From AA29 sp041481445 (GTDB lineage Bacteria > Acidobacteriota > Vicinamibacteria > Fen-336), in NCBI GenBank assembly GCA_041481445.1, contig JBGPBV010000131.1, positions 1-19,884 on the forward strand: a stretch of DNA of 19,884 bases, in the 5' to 3' direction. The translations under genes and the position numbers were made by a program. Positions 1 through 7,181 of the stretch are shown in pieces (position 1 is the stretch's first letter; every line of letters starts with the position of its first letter). The notes below the pieces were generated by a model. The model did not search any database. It worked only from the letters and a program-made list of their open reading frames with translations, and had not been told where the DNA came from.

Positions 1-70
1 CTTGCGGCACACGCTGCGCGGGCGTGATGTAGCTGAACATCGGCTCCGGCTCCTCTGCCTCACCCCTCAT
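1..70 (-). CDS. Partial transposase N-terminus (IS5-type), cut by window edge
   Basis: Only the first 23 codons are in the window. The minus strand carries a strong Shine-Dalgarno (AAGGAGAGGTGA, 71-82) directly before an ATG at 70. The reading frame begins MRGEAEEPEPMFSYITPAQR and continues VPQ to the edge. The stretch from MFSYI to RVPQ resembles the N-terminus of IS5/IS4-like DDE transposases (DUF772 type), where a histidine, leucine and arginine normally follow. A second in-frame ATG at 40 (the M of MFSY) is the more usual start in that family, but the SD favours 70. The DDE catalytic domain lies outside the window, so completeness cannot be judged. Family assignment rests on a short motif from memory and is tentative. 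Confidence 0.5.
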   Translation of the reverse strand, partial: MRGEAEEPEPMFSYITPAQRVPQ

Positions 71-138
71 TCACCTCTCCTTGGTGATGAGAAGCGTACG
101 ATCACCCAAGGCCATGGCAGGCCTTTTTCAGCATCCTG

Positions 139-735
139 CTAATGGCAGATTTCCACTTCCGGATGGTCCTTGCAGACCAGCGTCCTGAGCGCTGCCATCT
201 GGCTCTGCAGCCTGTCGTTCTCCTGCTTCAGTGAGTCATTCGCCTCCTTCAACTCCTTCATCCCCTCCAGCATGAGAAGCGGCAGCTTGTTGTATCTGAC
301 CGCCTTGTAGCCCCGTTCGTCCTCGGTGACCAACTCCGGGAGGACCTTCTCGACATCCTGCGCGACCAGACCGAAGGACGGGGAGGCTCCGAACCTGCGC
401 TCCGGGAAATCCCTGGCGTTCCAGAGGAAACTCACGGCCTGAAGCCGGGCGAGCTTGTCGAGGACGCGCGGAAACGGGGTAATTCCCGTCTTGAGCCTCG
501 CATCCGAAGAGCAGGTTCCGGCGATGATCGTCCCATCCGCGTCCGTCACGCATCCGGTCGTTCCGGTGCCGATGCGGATGTCGCCGCTGCCGCGAAATGT
601 CCCGCACACCTGGAAGGTGTAGCCGCCACCCTTGCCGCCGCCACAGCCGACGCCCGACGCCGACCCGGTGTCGAAGCCGGTATCCATGTAGACGGCCTCG
701 GAGCCGTAGGAGCGGATCCACGTGGTGTCCGCCAT
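139..735 (-). CDS. Tail-fibre-like protein fragment with C-terminal S74 intramolecular chaperone domain, 5'-truncated
   Basis: The C-terminal half is a peptidase S74 domain, the self-cleaving chaperone of phage tail spikes and some bacterial surface proteins, which trimerises the passenger and then cuts itself off. The diagnostic motif SDARLK lies at residues 77-82 counted from the ATG at 735, so the Ser77/Lys82 dyad of the family is intact. A later GLVAQDVEKVLPE segment is also typical. The last 40 residues form a coiled coil (EANDSLKQENDRLQSQ). The N-terminal part is Gly/Thr-rich and fibre-like. Family-like sequence continues upstream of the ATG in the same frame (GGWYNQTYGGGWN) to about position 772, where it stops abruptly against an HNH-type gene. 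The true 5' end is therefore missing and the ATG at 735 is only the first available start. Likely a relic, although the S74 module itself is complete. Confidence 0.7.
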   Translation of the reverse strand: MADTTWIRSYGSEAVYMDTGFDTGSASGVGCGGGKGGGYTFQVCGTFRGSGDIRIGTGTTGCVTDADGTIIAGTCSSDARLKTGITPFPRVLDKLARLQAVSFLWNARDFPERRFGASPSFGLVAQDVEKVLPELVTEDERGYKAVRYNKLPLLMLEGMKELKEANDSLKQENDRLQSQMAALRTLVCKDHPEVEICH

Positions 736-1523
736 GTTCCAGCCGCCGCCGTACGTCTGGTTGTACCAGCCTCCTCGACGAGGAGCGTCAGTGCCCGGTC
801 GACGACCTGGGCGATGTCGCCGCTGGGAATCGCATGGCCCAGAAGGTCCTGGGCCTCGCGCAGTTTCTCCCGTGTCGCCGCGTTTGCAGTGAACCGGATC
901 TCGTAACGCTCGGGGGCGAGTGGCGTCACGCGCGCTCGTGGCGTCGGGGGCGTGTTGGTCCCGGCACCGGCGGCCACGACGAGGCTTGGCGAATTGTCGT
1001 GAGGAGCGGGCGAAGCCAGCGCGCTTCCCTCGGTCGCGACGGCGTCCATCATCGGGAACGGTGGGGCGCCGGCGGCGACCTCCCCTGGGATGGGCCGCTT
1101 CCGCACGGACCCCGGCACGTCGGGTTGGGGAAAACGCGAAGCCAGGAGCCGCTCCACATCCTGCTTGCCCAGGCCAGCTGCCGCCGCGAGCAGCTCGGCG
1201 TGGTTATCAGGGGTCAGATGGCGCGCCAACATCCGGACGGTGGTCGGGCTCAGCGTTCGCGCGAGCAGCATCTGCACGATCACGGGATAGCGTCGAGTTG
1301 CCCGCGCCGCCTCGATCCGGTTGTACACGGCGTCCTCGGACAGATGGAGGACGGCGCGACAGTATTGGAAGAGCGAGGGGAAGCCGGCTCCTTCGTAGAG
1401 GCGCCGGACGTCGAGCTCGGCCAGGTGCACGAGCAAGGCGACCGTCGCCTCCCGCTCGGCCTGGGCGAGGCGGCTCACCGCAGCCATGAGCTCTGCGTCG
1501 GTCATGTGGGAAGGCATCTTCAT
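546..1523 (-). pseudogene. HNH endonuclease-type protein, N-terminal part only, C-terminus replaced
   Basis: Residues up to about 250 match a recurrent bacterial HNH-endonuclease family: an N-terminal helical region with VRRLYEGAGFPSLFQYCR, LHLSEDAVYNRIEAARA and MLARHLTPDNHAELL, then a proline-rich linker, then PERYEIRFTANAATREKL and IAQVVDRALTLLVEE. In that family an HNH zinc/nuclease domain follows. Here homology ends just after VEE (about 773) and the frame runs on through S74-gene DNA, read in the wrong frame, to a stop at 546. The Ala/Arg/Thr-rich tail is therefore not real protein sequence and the nuclease domain is absent. The start is ambiguous: ATG at 1523, TTG at 1529 or ATG at 1517. 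No Shine-Dalgarno is seen, but GATACT (minus strand, 1538-1533) lies 9 nt upstream of ATG 1523. Function is presumably lost. Confidence 0.65.
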
Positions 1524-1580
1524 GGCCAAGCAGTATCACGCGATCTTGTCAGGGGGGGTCCGGCCTGAATCGGAGTTATC

Positions 1581-1613
1581 AGTTGAGAACTATCAACTCG
1601 TCCTGGAACGAGT
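1581..1613. repeat. Two overlapping inverted repeats (mutually exclusive hairpins)
   Basis: AGTTGA (1581-1586) pairs with TCAACT (1593-1598) across a 6-nt loop. ACTCGT (1596-1601) pairs with ACGAGT (1608-1613) across another 6-nt loop. The arms share ACT at 1596-1598, so the two stems cannot both form fully. They lie about 60-90 nt upstream of the HNH-type start, in the gap between the accessory patch and the TPP enzyme gene. Function unknown. Confidence 0.45.
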
Positions 1614-1636
1614 CGAATCGAACTTCTAGATTGGGA

Positions 1637-1669
1637 GCGACTCTATCATTTGCCAGAAACGGGAGTCGC
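1637..1669 (-). terminator. Possible stem-loop terminator after the TPP enzyme gene
   Basis: GCGACTC (1637-1643) and GAGTCGC (1663-1669) form a perfect 7-bp stem with a 19-nt loop, starting 17 nt beyond the stop codon of the minus-strand TPP enzyme gene. No U-tract follows, so it is not a classical intrinsic terminator. It could be a 3'-end stabilising hairpin or an inefficient terminator. Confidence 0.35.
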
Positions 1670-1686
1670 GGGCGCGGGGCCGGGGG

Positions 1687-3306
1687 CTATCGGCCCCGCG
1701 GATGGTGCGCGCCGTACTCCGCGGGATCCACGACCGCGTCGATGACGACGGGACGGTCGGCGCGGAGGCCCTCCCTCACCGCCGCCTCCAGCGCCTCCAT
1801 CGTCTCCACCCGCCGCGACCAGGCGCCGAGGCCGGCGGCCACCGCTGCGAAGTCCACGGGCCCGTAACGCACGCCGTGGGTCGGATACCCCCGGTTCTGC
1901 TGGGCGACGTCGATGAGGCTCAGGGCATCGTCGTTGAAGACGACGGTCACGAAGTGGATGCGCTCGCGCACGCAGGTCTCGACCTCGGCGAGGGTCATCC
2001 CGAAGCCGCCATCGCCGATCGTGCAGAGGACGGGCCGGTCGGGGAACTCCAGGCGCGCGGCCATGGCGGCGGGGAAGCTGTAGCTCATCGCGGAGAGGCC
2101 GTTCGACTCGAAGAAGGTCAGCGGCTCGTACGACGTCCAGGCCTGGGTCGTGATCGACTTGATCGAGCCGACGTCCGTGGTGAGGATCGTGTCGCGCGGG
2201 ACGAGGCCGCGCAGGGCGCGCGTGAGCTCGTAGCCGGACAGGCCGCGCGGCCTCTCCTGTGGCCGGAGGGCGCGCTGGAGGTCCTCGCGGAAGCGCGCGG
2301 CCGTGTCCGGCTCCCACTCGATCGGCGGTCGCGCGCGCGTGGCCAGCGCGGCCAGCGTGGCGCCGACCTCGCCGACCGCTTCCGCGCCCGGCCGGAACGC
2401 GCGGGAGGCGATGGAGACGGGGCCGATGGACACGAGCGGCATCGTCTGGTGCCAGAGCTTGTCCGATTCGACCGGCTCGAAGCCGACCCCGACGAGGAGG
2501 TCGGCCTTCTCGAACAGGTCGAGGACCACGCGGTCGCCGGCCACGCCCGCGCAGACCCCGCCGAAGAGCGGATGGTCCTCGGCGAGCATCCCCTTGGCCT
2601 TGGGCGTCACGAACGTGGGGACGGACATCCAGTCGACGAAGCGGCGCACGGCGGCCACGTCCGCCCGCGGATCGAGGTCGAGGCCGAGGATCACGATGGG
2701 GCGGCGGGCGCTCGCGATCCGGGCGGCGACGCCCTCGACGTCGTCGGGCGCGGCGGGGAGGGCCGGCGGAGGGTCGAGGAAGACGGCGCCGGCATCCCCC
2801 ACCGGGCGATCGAGGGCCCGCGCGACGTCGCTGGGCAGCGCGATGTGGACGGGGCCCATCCGCAGCTCACGCGTGGTCCGGATGGCCCGTCTCACTTTGG
2901 CCTCGGTGTCCTCGCCGTCGAGGGTGATCGCGTCCTTCGTGAAGGGCCGGTAGACGGCGTTGAGGTCCAGTTCCTGGTGCGTGGCGTACGGCCGGGCGGA
3001 GCGGGCGAGGGCGGCGGTGATCGCGAGCAGGGGCGACCGATCGAGGTAGGCGTTGGCGACGCCCAGCGTCATGTTGACGGCGCCCGGCCCGAGGGTCGAG
3101 ACGCATACCCCCGGCCGCCGCTGGATCTGGCCGGTCACGTCCGCCATGAAGGCGGCAGTGGCCTCGTGGCGGGTCAGGACGAAGCGGATCCCCGCCCGGC
3201 GCGCCGCCTCCAGGAAATCGAGGACCTCACCGCCGGGAAGCCCGAACATGCGAGTGACGCCGGCGTCGCGGAGGGTCTCCGCCAGCACCTGGGCGGTGGT
3301 GGGCAC
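1687..3306 (-). CDS. Thiamine-diphosphate enzyme, acetolactate synthase large subunit-like
   Basis: A 539-residue member of the acetolactate synthase/pyruvate oxidase/decarboxylase superfamily, of normal length. It has the three usual domains: the pyrimidine-binding N-domain with catalytic Glu48 in TRHEATAAFMADVTG, a central Rossmann-like domain (IVILGLDLDPRAD, GMLAEDHPLFGG), and a C-terminal TPP-binding domain with GDGGF (431-435), 24 residues, then Asn458. The second residue of the usual NN pair is Asp459. The start is GTG at 3306, giving the typical N-terminus PTTAQVLAETLRDAG; longer readings enter the ADOP gene in the wrong frame. No ilvN regulatory subunit or other ilv gene is nearby. 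Substrate is undetermined: catabolic acetolactate synthase, another 2-oxoacid decarboxylase or a carboligase are all possible. It lies 34 bp after the ADOP stop on the same strand and may be cotranscribed. Confidence 0.85.
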   Translation of the reverse strand: MPTTAQVLAETLRDAGVTRMFGLPGGEVLDFLEAARRAGIRFVLTRHEATAAFMADVTGQIQRRPGVCVSTLGPGAVNMTLGVANAYLDRSPLLAITAALARSARPYATHQELDLNAVYRPFTKDAITLDGEDTEAKVRRAIRTTRELRMGPVHIALPSDVARALDRPVGDAGAVFLDPPPALPAAPDDVEGVAARIASARRPIVILGLDLDPRADVAAVRRFVDWMSVPTFVTPKAKGMLAEDHPLFGGVCAGVAGDRVVLDLFEKADLLVGVGFEPVESDKLWHQTMPLVSIGPVSIASRAFRPGAEAVGEVGATLAALATRARPPIEWEPDTAARFREDLQRALRPQERPRGLSGYELTRALRGLVPRDTILTTDVGSIKSITTQAWTSYEPLTFFESNGLSAMSYSFPAAMAARLEFPDRPVLCTIGDGGFGMTLAEVETCVRERIHFVTVVFNDDALSLIDVAQQNRGYPTHGVRYGPVDFAAVAAGLGAWSRRVETMEALEAAVREGLRADRPVVIDAVVDPAEYGAHHPRGR

Positions 3307-3340
3307 GCCGCGGAGTCTACCCGTTTCCCTCCGCGACCCT

Positions 3341-5812
3341 TCACTCGTCCCGCAACGCCGCCACCGGGTCGATGCGGGCGGCGCGCCGGGCGGGAAGCCA
3401 GCATGCGCCGGCGGCGACGGCCAGCAGCATCGCGGGGACGCCCACGACCACGGGGGCGCCGAGCGAGCCCCGCCGGGCCAGGTGCAGGGCCACCACCATC
3501 GCGATCGCCCAGCCGGCGAAGGCGCCGATGCCGACCACGCGCATGGTCTCTCCCACGATCCCGCGCACGATGCGGGCGGCGCCGCCACCCAGGGCCAGGC
3601 GAACCCCGATCTCCGTCGTCCGTTGCGCCACGCTGTAGGCCACCACGGCGTAGATCCCGATCGCCGCCAGCACGAGCAGCAGCGGCCCGAGCACCGCGAA
3701 CAGCCGGGCCGGGATGCGGCGGAAGACCAGGTTCTTCTCGACGTGCTCGGAGAGCGTGCGGACGTCGAAGACGGGCACCATGGGGTCGAGGCCGCGGACG
3801 ATGCGCCGCAGCTCGGGGACGACGGCCAGCTCCGTGCCCGCGGTCGTGCGGACGTGGACCTCGCCCGCTGCCCAGGGGCGGTCGCGATACGACAGGTAGA
3901 GGGCGGGCATCCTCGGCTCCGAGAACGACTCGTACAGGGAGTCGGCGACCACGCCCGCGATCACGTACGTCCGGCCGCGTGAGGAAAGCCGCCGCCCGAT
4001 GGCCTCGCCGCCCGCGACGTAGCGGCGGACGAACTGCTCGTTGACGATGGCCTGGGGCGCGATGGTGGCGTCGTGCATGTCCACGAAGTCGGCGCCCGCC
4101 CGCAAGGGTATGCCCATCGTCTGGAAGTAGCCCGGCGTGACCACGTTGGTCAGCGCCTGGTCGGGGGTCCCCCCGGCGGCGCGGCCCTCCAGCGTGAACG
4201 CGCGCAGGGGGAGGCCGTGGATGTCGAGTGGGACGTAGGCGGCGATGGCGGCCGACTGCACGCCGGGGAGGGCGCGGACCTCGTCGAGCAGGCGCGCGGC
4301 GAACGTCCGCGTCGTCGCCTCGTCCGCGCCGCGGCCGGTCAGGTCGTAGGCGGCCAGGAGCACGCCGTCGCGCCGGAAGCCGGCGTCGGTCTCCCGCGTC
4401 TCCTGGAAGCTCTTCAGGAACAGCCCGGCGGCCACGAGCACCATCAGCGCGAGCGCGACCTCGGTCGCCATGAGGACGTTGCGCAGGCGGCTGCGGCCGG
4501 CGGCGCGGGCGCCGGAGCGGAGCGCGCGCTGCGGGTCCGTGCGGGCGAGCTGGAGCGCGGGAGCGAGCCCGAAGGCCAGGCCGCAGGCGATGCCCAGGAG
4601 CATGGCGAAGGCGAGCGAGGGGCCGTCGAGCCGGGTCTGGAACTTGATGGGGAGCGCGCCCGTCATGGGGATGGCGCGCAGGGCCGCGATGGCCCCCGCG
4701 GCCACGACCGCCCCCAGCGCCGATCCCAGGAGGCCGAGCAGGAGGTTCTCGGAAAGGAGCAGGCGCACGACCCGCCCCGGCCCCGCCCCCAGCGTCATGC
4801 GCACCCCGATCTCCCGCTGCCGGACGCTGGCCCGGGCCAGGACCAGGTTGGCGGTGTTGCCGCAGACGGCCAGGAGCAGGAGCAGGAGGACTCCCTGCAG
4901 GATCCAGAGCGCGCGCACGAGGAAGAGCTGGGGGCCGCGCGGCGCGCTCCAGAACGGGCGCACTTCCCCCTCCACGCCGGCGTTGCTGGCGGGGTAGAGG
5001 GTGGCCAGGTCGTGCATGGCCGCGCTCAGCTCCGCCTGCGCGCTCGCGCGCGTGGCCGGCGGCGCGATCCGCCCGATCACGGCGTAACCGCGCTGGCTGC
5101 GGTCCTCCAGCTCGCGCGACCCCGGGAGCAGGGTGGGGGCGAGGGCGGCCCGCATCCAGACGTCGAAGGCGAGGCCGATGACCGTGCCCTGGAAGCCCTC
5201 CGGCGCGACCCCGGCGATCGCCACCGTGCGGTCGTTGACGCGGATCGTCCGTCCGACGACGTCGGGGGCCTGGCCGAGGCGGGTCCGCCAGAACTCGTGG
5301 GACACGACCGCCACCGGATCGGCGGCGGCCGCCGCCGGCGCCTCCGGCGGGAAGACGGACCCCTGCACGGGCCGCACGCCCAGGGCGGCGAAGTAGTTGT
5401 CGGAGACGAGGAGGCCGTAGACGCGCTCGGTGCGGCCGGCCTCGCCCAGGTTCAGCGGCACCATGCGGAAGGCGGCCAGGTCGGTGACGGCGTGCAGGCG
5501 CTCGCGCAGGTCGCGGTACTCGAGCCAGGAGGCGCCGGGGTGGGAGCCGGCGGAGGCGCGGGGCTCGACGAGGTGGATCTCTCCGGCGTCGCGCACTCCC
5601 GGCAGCGGCCGCAGGACGATGGCCTCGATCCACGAGAAGACCGCGGTGTTGACGCCGATGCCGGCCCCGAGCGAGAGGACCACCACCAGGGCCAGGCCGG
5701 GCGAGCGGCCGATCATGCGGCGGGCGTGGCGCAGGTCGGAGCCGGCCTCGTCGAGCACGCGTCCGACCCGGATCGACTTCCAGAGGCTGGCGATCTTCGG
5801 CAGCAAGGGCAT
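3341..5812 (-). CDS. ADOP-family ABC transporter permease (Acidobacterial duplicated orphan permease)
   Basis: An 823-residue membrane protein with an internally duplicated MacB/FtsX layout. It has an N-terminal TM segment after a basic cytoplasmic start (ARRMIGRSPGLALVVVLSLG), then a periplasmic MacB-PCD-like domain and three FtsX TM helices containing GVRMTLGAGPGRVVRLLLSE. A second TM/periplasmic unit follows, with a final FtsX block containing the parallel GVRLALGGGAARIVRGIVGE. It ends in RRAARIDPVAALRDE, the usual ADOP/MacB C-terminus. The duplication, length and N-terminal extension are diagnostic of ADOP proteins, which expand in Acidobacteria and usually lack a linked ATPase, as here. 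The substrate is unknown; export or envelope stress roles are guesses. The start is ATG at 5812 with SD GGGGAG at 6-nt spacing. No PadR regulator, a frequent ADOP neighbour, is in the window. Confidence 0.92.
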   Translation of the reverse strand: MPLLPKIASLWKSIRVGRVLDEAGSDLRHARRMIGRSPGLALVVVLSLGAGIGVNTAVFSWIEAIVLRPLPGVRDAGEIHLVEPRASAGSHPGASWLEYRDLRERLHAVTDLAAFRMVPLNLGEAGRTERVYGLLVSDNYFAALGVRPVQGSVFPPEAPAAAAADPVAVVSHEFWRTRLGQAPDVVGRTIRVNDRTVAIAGVAPEGFQGTVIGLAFDVWMRAALAPTLLPGSRELEDRSQRGYAVIGRIAPPATRASAQAELSAAMHDLATLYPASNAGVEGEVRPFWSAPRGPQLFLVRALWILQGVLLLLLLAVCGNTANLVLARASVRQREIGVRMTLGAGPGRVVRLLLSENLLLGLLGSALGAVVAAGAIAALRAIPMTGALPIKFQTRLDGPSLAFAMLLGIACGLAFGLAPALQLARTDPQRALRSGARAAGRSRLRNVLMATEVALALMVLVAAGLFLKSFQETRETDAGFRRDGVLLAAYDLTGRGADEATTRTFAARLLDEVRALPGVQSAAIAAYVPLDIHGLPLRAFTLEGRAAGGTPDQALTNVVTPGYFQTMGIPLRAGADFVDMHDATIAPQAIVNEQFVRRYVAGGEAIGRRLSSRGRTYVIAGVVADSLYESFSEPRMPALYLSYRDRPWAAGEVHVRTTAGTELAVVPELRRIVRGLDPMVPVFDVRTLSEHVEKNLVFRRIPARLFAVLGPLLLVLAAIGIYAVVAYSVAQRTTEIGVRLALGGGAARIVRGIVGETMRVVGIGAFAGWAIAMVVALHLARRGSLGAPVVVGVPAMLLAVAAGACWLPARRAARIDPVAALRDE

Positions 5813-6120
5813 GGCCGGCTCCCCGTCGAGGGTGGGCGCGTCCGATATAGATATTCGATATTGCTCTTCGGGACGGAGGATAGGCCGGCCGTCGCGCGCC
5901 TGTCAAGACGGGAGGTGGACGGGAGGTGGACGCCTGGGCTGTCCCCGTCCGCCCCCCGCCCGTCCGCCCGCGATGACAGCCTGCCCGTCTCGCCGGCGCC
6001 CCGCGCGTCCGCCAAACGCTCCGGACGGCAAGAACTTGCGCGCGACGCGCGACCCGGGCTCGCCGGGCGCGAATCTTGCTCATCCATCCTGGTCGGTCCG
6101 TCTTCATCCCGGAGGACATC
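5813..6120. other. 308-bp divergent intergenic region
   Basis: This gap separates the divergent ADOP and VWA genes and must hold both promoters. It contains the SD of ADOP (5820-5825), an AT-rich GATAT-repeat block (5844-5863), a perfect tandem 11-bp duplication GACGGGAGGTG (5907-5917 and 5918-5928), and the SD of the VWA gene (GGAGGA, 6111-6116). No convincing -35/-10 pair was found for the VWA gene. No RNA gene or conserved ORF is recognised. Confidence 0.6.
5844..5863 (-). promoter_or_regulatory. AT-rich GATAT triple repeat, probable promoter/operator of the ADOP gene
   Basis: Three adjacent units read GATATA, GATATTC and GATATTG on the plus strand, an isolated AT-rich stretch in very GC-rich DNA. 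It ends 31 bp upstream of the ADOP start codon, where a promoter would lie for minus-strand transcription (TATATC on that strand is a possible -10). The roughly 7-bp iteration suggests a regulator site overlapping the promoter. The regulator is unknown. Confidence 0.45.
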
Positions 6121-7128
6121 GTGGACCTCATCCCGTCCCGCCGCCGCCTCGTCGCCCTCGCCGCCTCCCTGGCCTTCGCCACCTCCGGCCCCGCCGTCCG
6201 TGCCCAGACCGCGCCCGCGGAGAAGCGCGACGTCCCGACCTTCGGCACCGCCACCGAGCTCGTCTACGTGCGGTTCCACGTGGAGAGGAAGAAGGGCGAC
6301 TACCTCGACGCGCTGAAGCCCGACCAGGTCCGCGTGCTCGAGGACGGCAAGCCCCAGAACGTCGCCCTTCTCGAGACGCCGTCCACCCGCGAGCGGACGG
6401 TGCCCCCGGAGGTCACGCTCGCCCTCGACGTGAGCAGCAGCGTCATGGACGCGCAGCTCCTCGACGAGTCGCTCCTGCGGGAGGTGCTCCTGGCCACCCT
6501 CGGCGAGCAGGCGCGCGTCTCGCTGTGCGCGTTCGGCGGCGCGCTCAAGTGCCTGACCCCGCCCACGCGGGACTCGCGCGCGCTCATGGACGGCTTCCAG
6601 CAGGCCATCGAGTTCAGCCACGAGCAGCGCCGCCAGGGGACGCGGCTCTACGCCTCCCTGGCCGACCTCGCCAAGCCGCCCAAGGACGCACCCAAGGCAC
6701 AGCGCGCGCTGATCGTCTTCTCGGACGGCCTCGACAACCTCGGCGGCAAGATGGGGGACGCGCTGGACGCGGCGGAGGCGGCGGACGTCCGCGTCTACAC
6801 CATCGCCCTGAGCCAGGCCTTCCAGGCCACGTCACGGATGGCGGGGCCGGGCGGGGGAACTCCCAACCGCACGATGTACGACTACAAGAAGCTGGACTTC
6901 GGCCGGCTGGCCGAGCTCACGGGAGGACGCCCGTTCGAGCCGGCCACCCTCGACGAGAAGACGCTGGCCAAGGTGCTCCACGACATCGCGACCGAGATCG
7001 CGATGGAGAACGTGGTCGGCTATGCGCCCGCGGGCCCGGCCGACGGCCGCAAGCACAAGGTCAAGGTCGAGCTGGCGGACAAGTCGCTCGGCAAGGTCCC
7101 GGACGGCGAGCGCACGCTCGTCCGTTGA
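6121..7128 (+). CDS. Exported VWA-domain protein (VWFA-related Acidobacterial type)
   Basis: A 335-residue protein from a GTG at 6121, chosen because GGAGGA lies 4 nt upstream and this start gives a clean signal peptide: RRR at residues 7-9, a hydrophobic core LVALAASLAFAT, then a cleavage region around AVRAQ. The mature N-terminus (ELVYVRFHVERKKGDYLDALKPDQVRVLEDGK, in two halves around residue 60) is the beta-rich part of Acidobacterial VWFA-related proteins. The VWA domain follows, with an intact MIDAS: Asp103, Ser105, Ser107, then Thr174 in QGTRLY and the Asp in FSDG (about 202). It should bind Mg or another divalent cation and mediate protein contacts in the periplasm or outside the cell. 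Partner unknown. It is followed by the exported TPR gene on the same strand, 53 bp downstream. Confidence 0.85.
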   Translation: MDLIPSRRRLVALAASLAFATSGPAVRAQTAPAEKRDVPTFGTATELVYVRFHVERKKGDYLDALKPDQVRVLEDGKPQNVALLETPSTRERTVPPEVTLALDVSSSVMDAQLLDESLLREVLLATLGEQARVSLCAFGGALKCLTPPTRDSRALMDGFQQAIEFSHEQRRQGTRLYASLADLAKPPKDAPKAQRALIVFSDGLDNLGGKMGDALDAAEAADVRVYTIALSQAFQATSRMAGPGGGTPNRTMYDYKKLDFGRLAELTGGRPFEPATLDEKTLAKVLHDIATEIAMENVVGYAPAGPADGRKHKVKVELADKSLGKVPDGERTLVR

Positions 7129-7150
7129 AACCCGCCGTCCCCCGACACTT

Positions 7151-7156
7151 TATACT
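7151..7156 (+). promoter_or_regulatory. Possible -10 box of the TPR protein gene
   Basis: TATACT at 7151-7156 lies in the short gap after the VWA stop. TTGAAA at 7125-7130 could be a -35 element, but the 20-bp spacing is long. Transcription from here would begin at about 7162-7164, at the start of the SD-containing hairpin. Confidence 0.4.
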
Positions 7157-7160
7157 GGCG

Positions 7161-7175
7161 CCTCCTCGAAGGAGG
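7161..7175 (+). promoter_or_regulatory. Perfect hairpin enclosing the Shine-Dalgarno of the TPR gene
   Basis: CCTCCT (7161-7166), loop CGA, AGGAGG (7170-7175). The 3' arm is the complete Shine-Dalgarno for the ATG at 7182 (6-nt spacing), and the 5' arm is its exact complement. In RNA this stem would hide the ribosome binding site unless opened, for example by ribosomes, temperature or a factor. Confidence 0.55.
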
Positions 7176-7181
7176 ATGCCG

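Noticed and set aside
139..1523. Shufflon-like or invertible C-terminal switching system (S74 fibre tail)
   Set aside because: No inverted crossover repeats, recombinase gene or alternative tail cassettes are visible; the join looks like a one-off junction.
1702..4044. Long plus-strand open frame across the TPP enzyme and ADOP genes
   Set aside because: It is antisense to two clearly recognised genes, rich in Arg/Gly/Ala/Asp with no domain, and spans their boundary. Long spurious frames are expected at this GC content.
5926..5976. 16-codon ORF after the duplicated GGGAGG in the ADOP/VWA gap
   Set aside because: The proline/valine/arginine peptide has no homology signal. The nearest SD touches the GTG and the other is at 10-nt spacing, so there is no support as a gene.
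3174..6254. 1026-residue minus-strand open frame over ADOP and neighbours
   Set aside because: Arg/Pro/Ala-rich shadow in another frame of the ADOP gene. It crosses the divergent promoter region and shows no domain.
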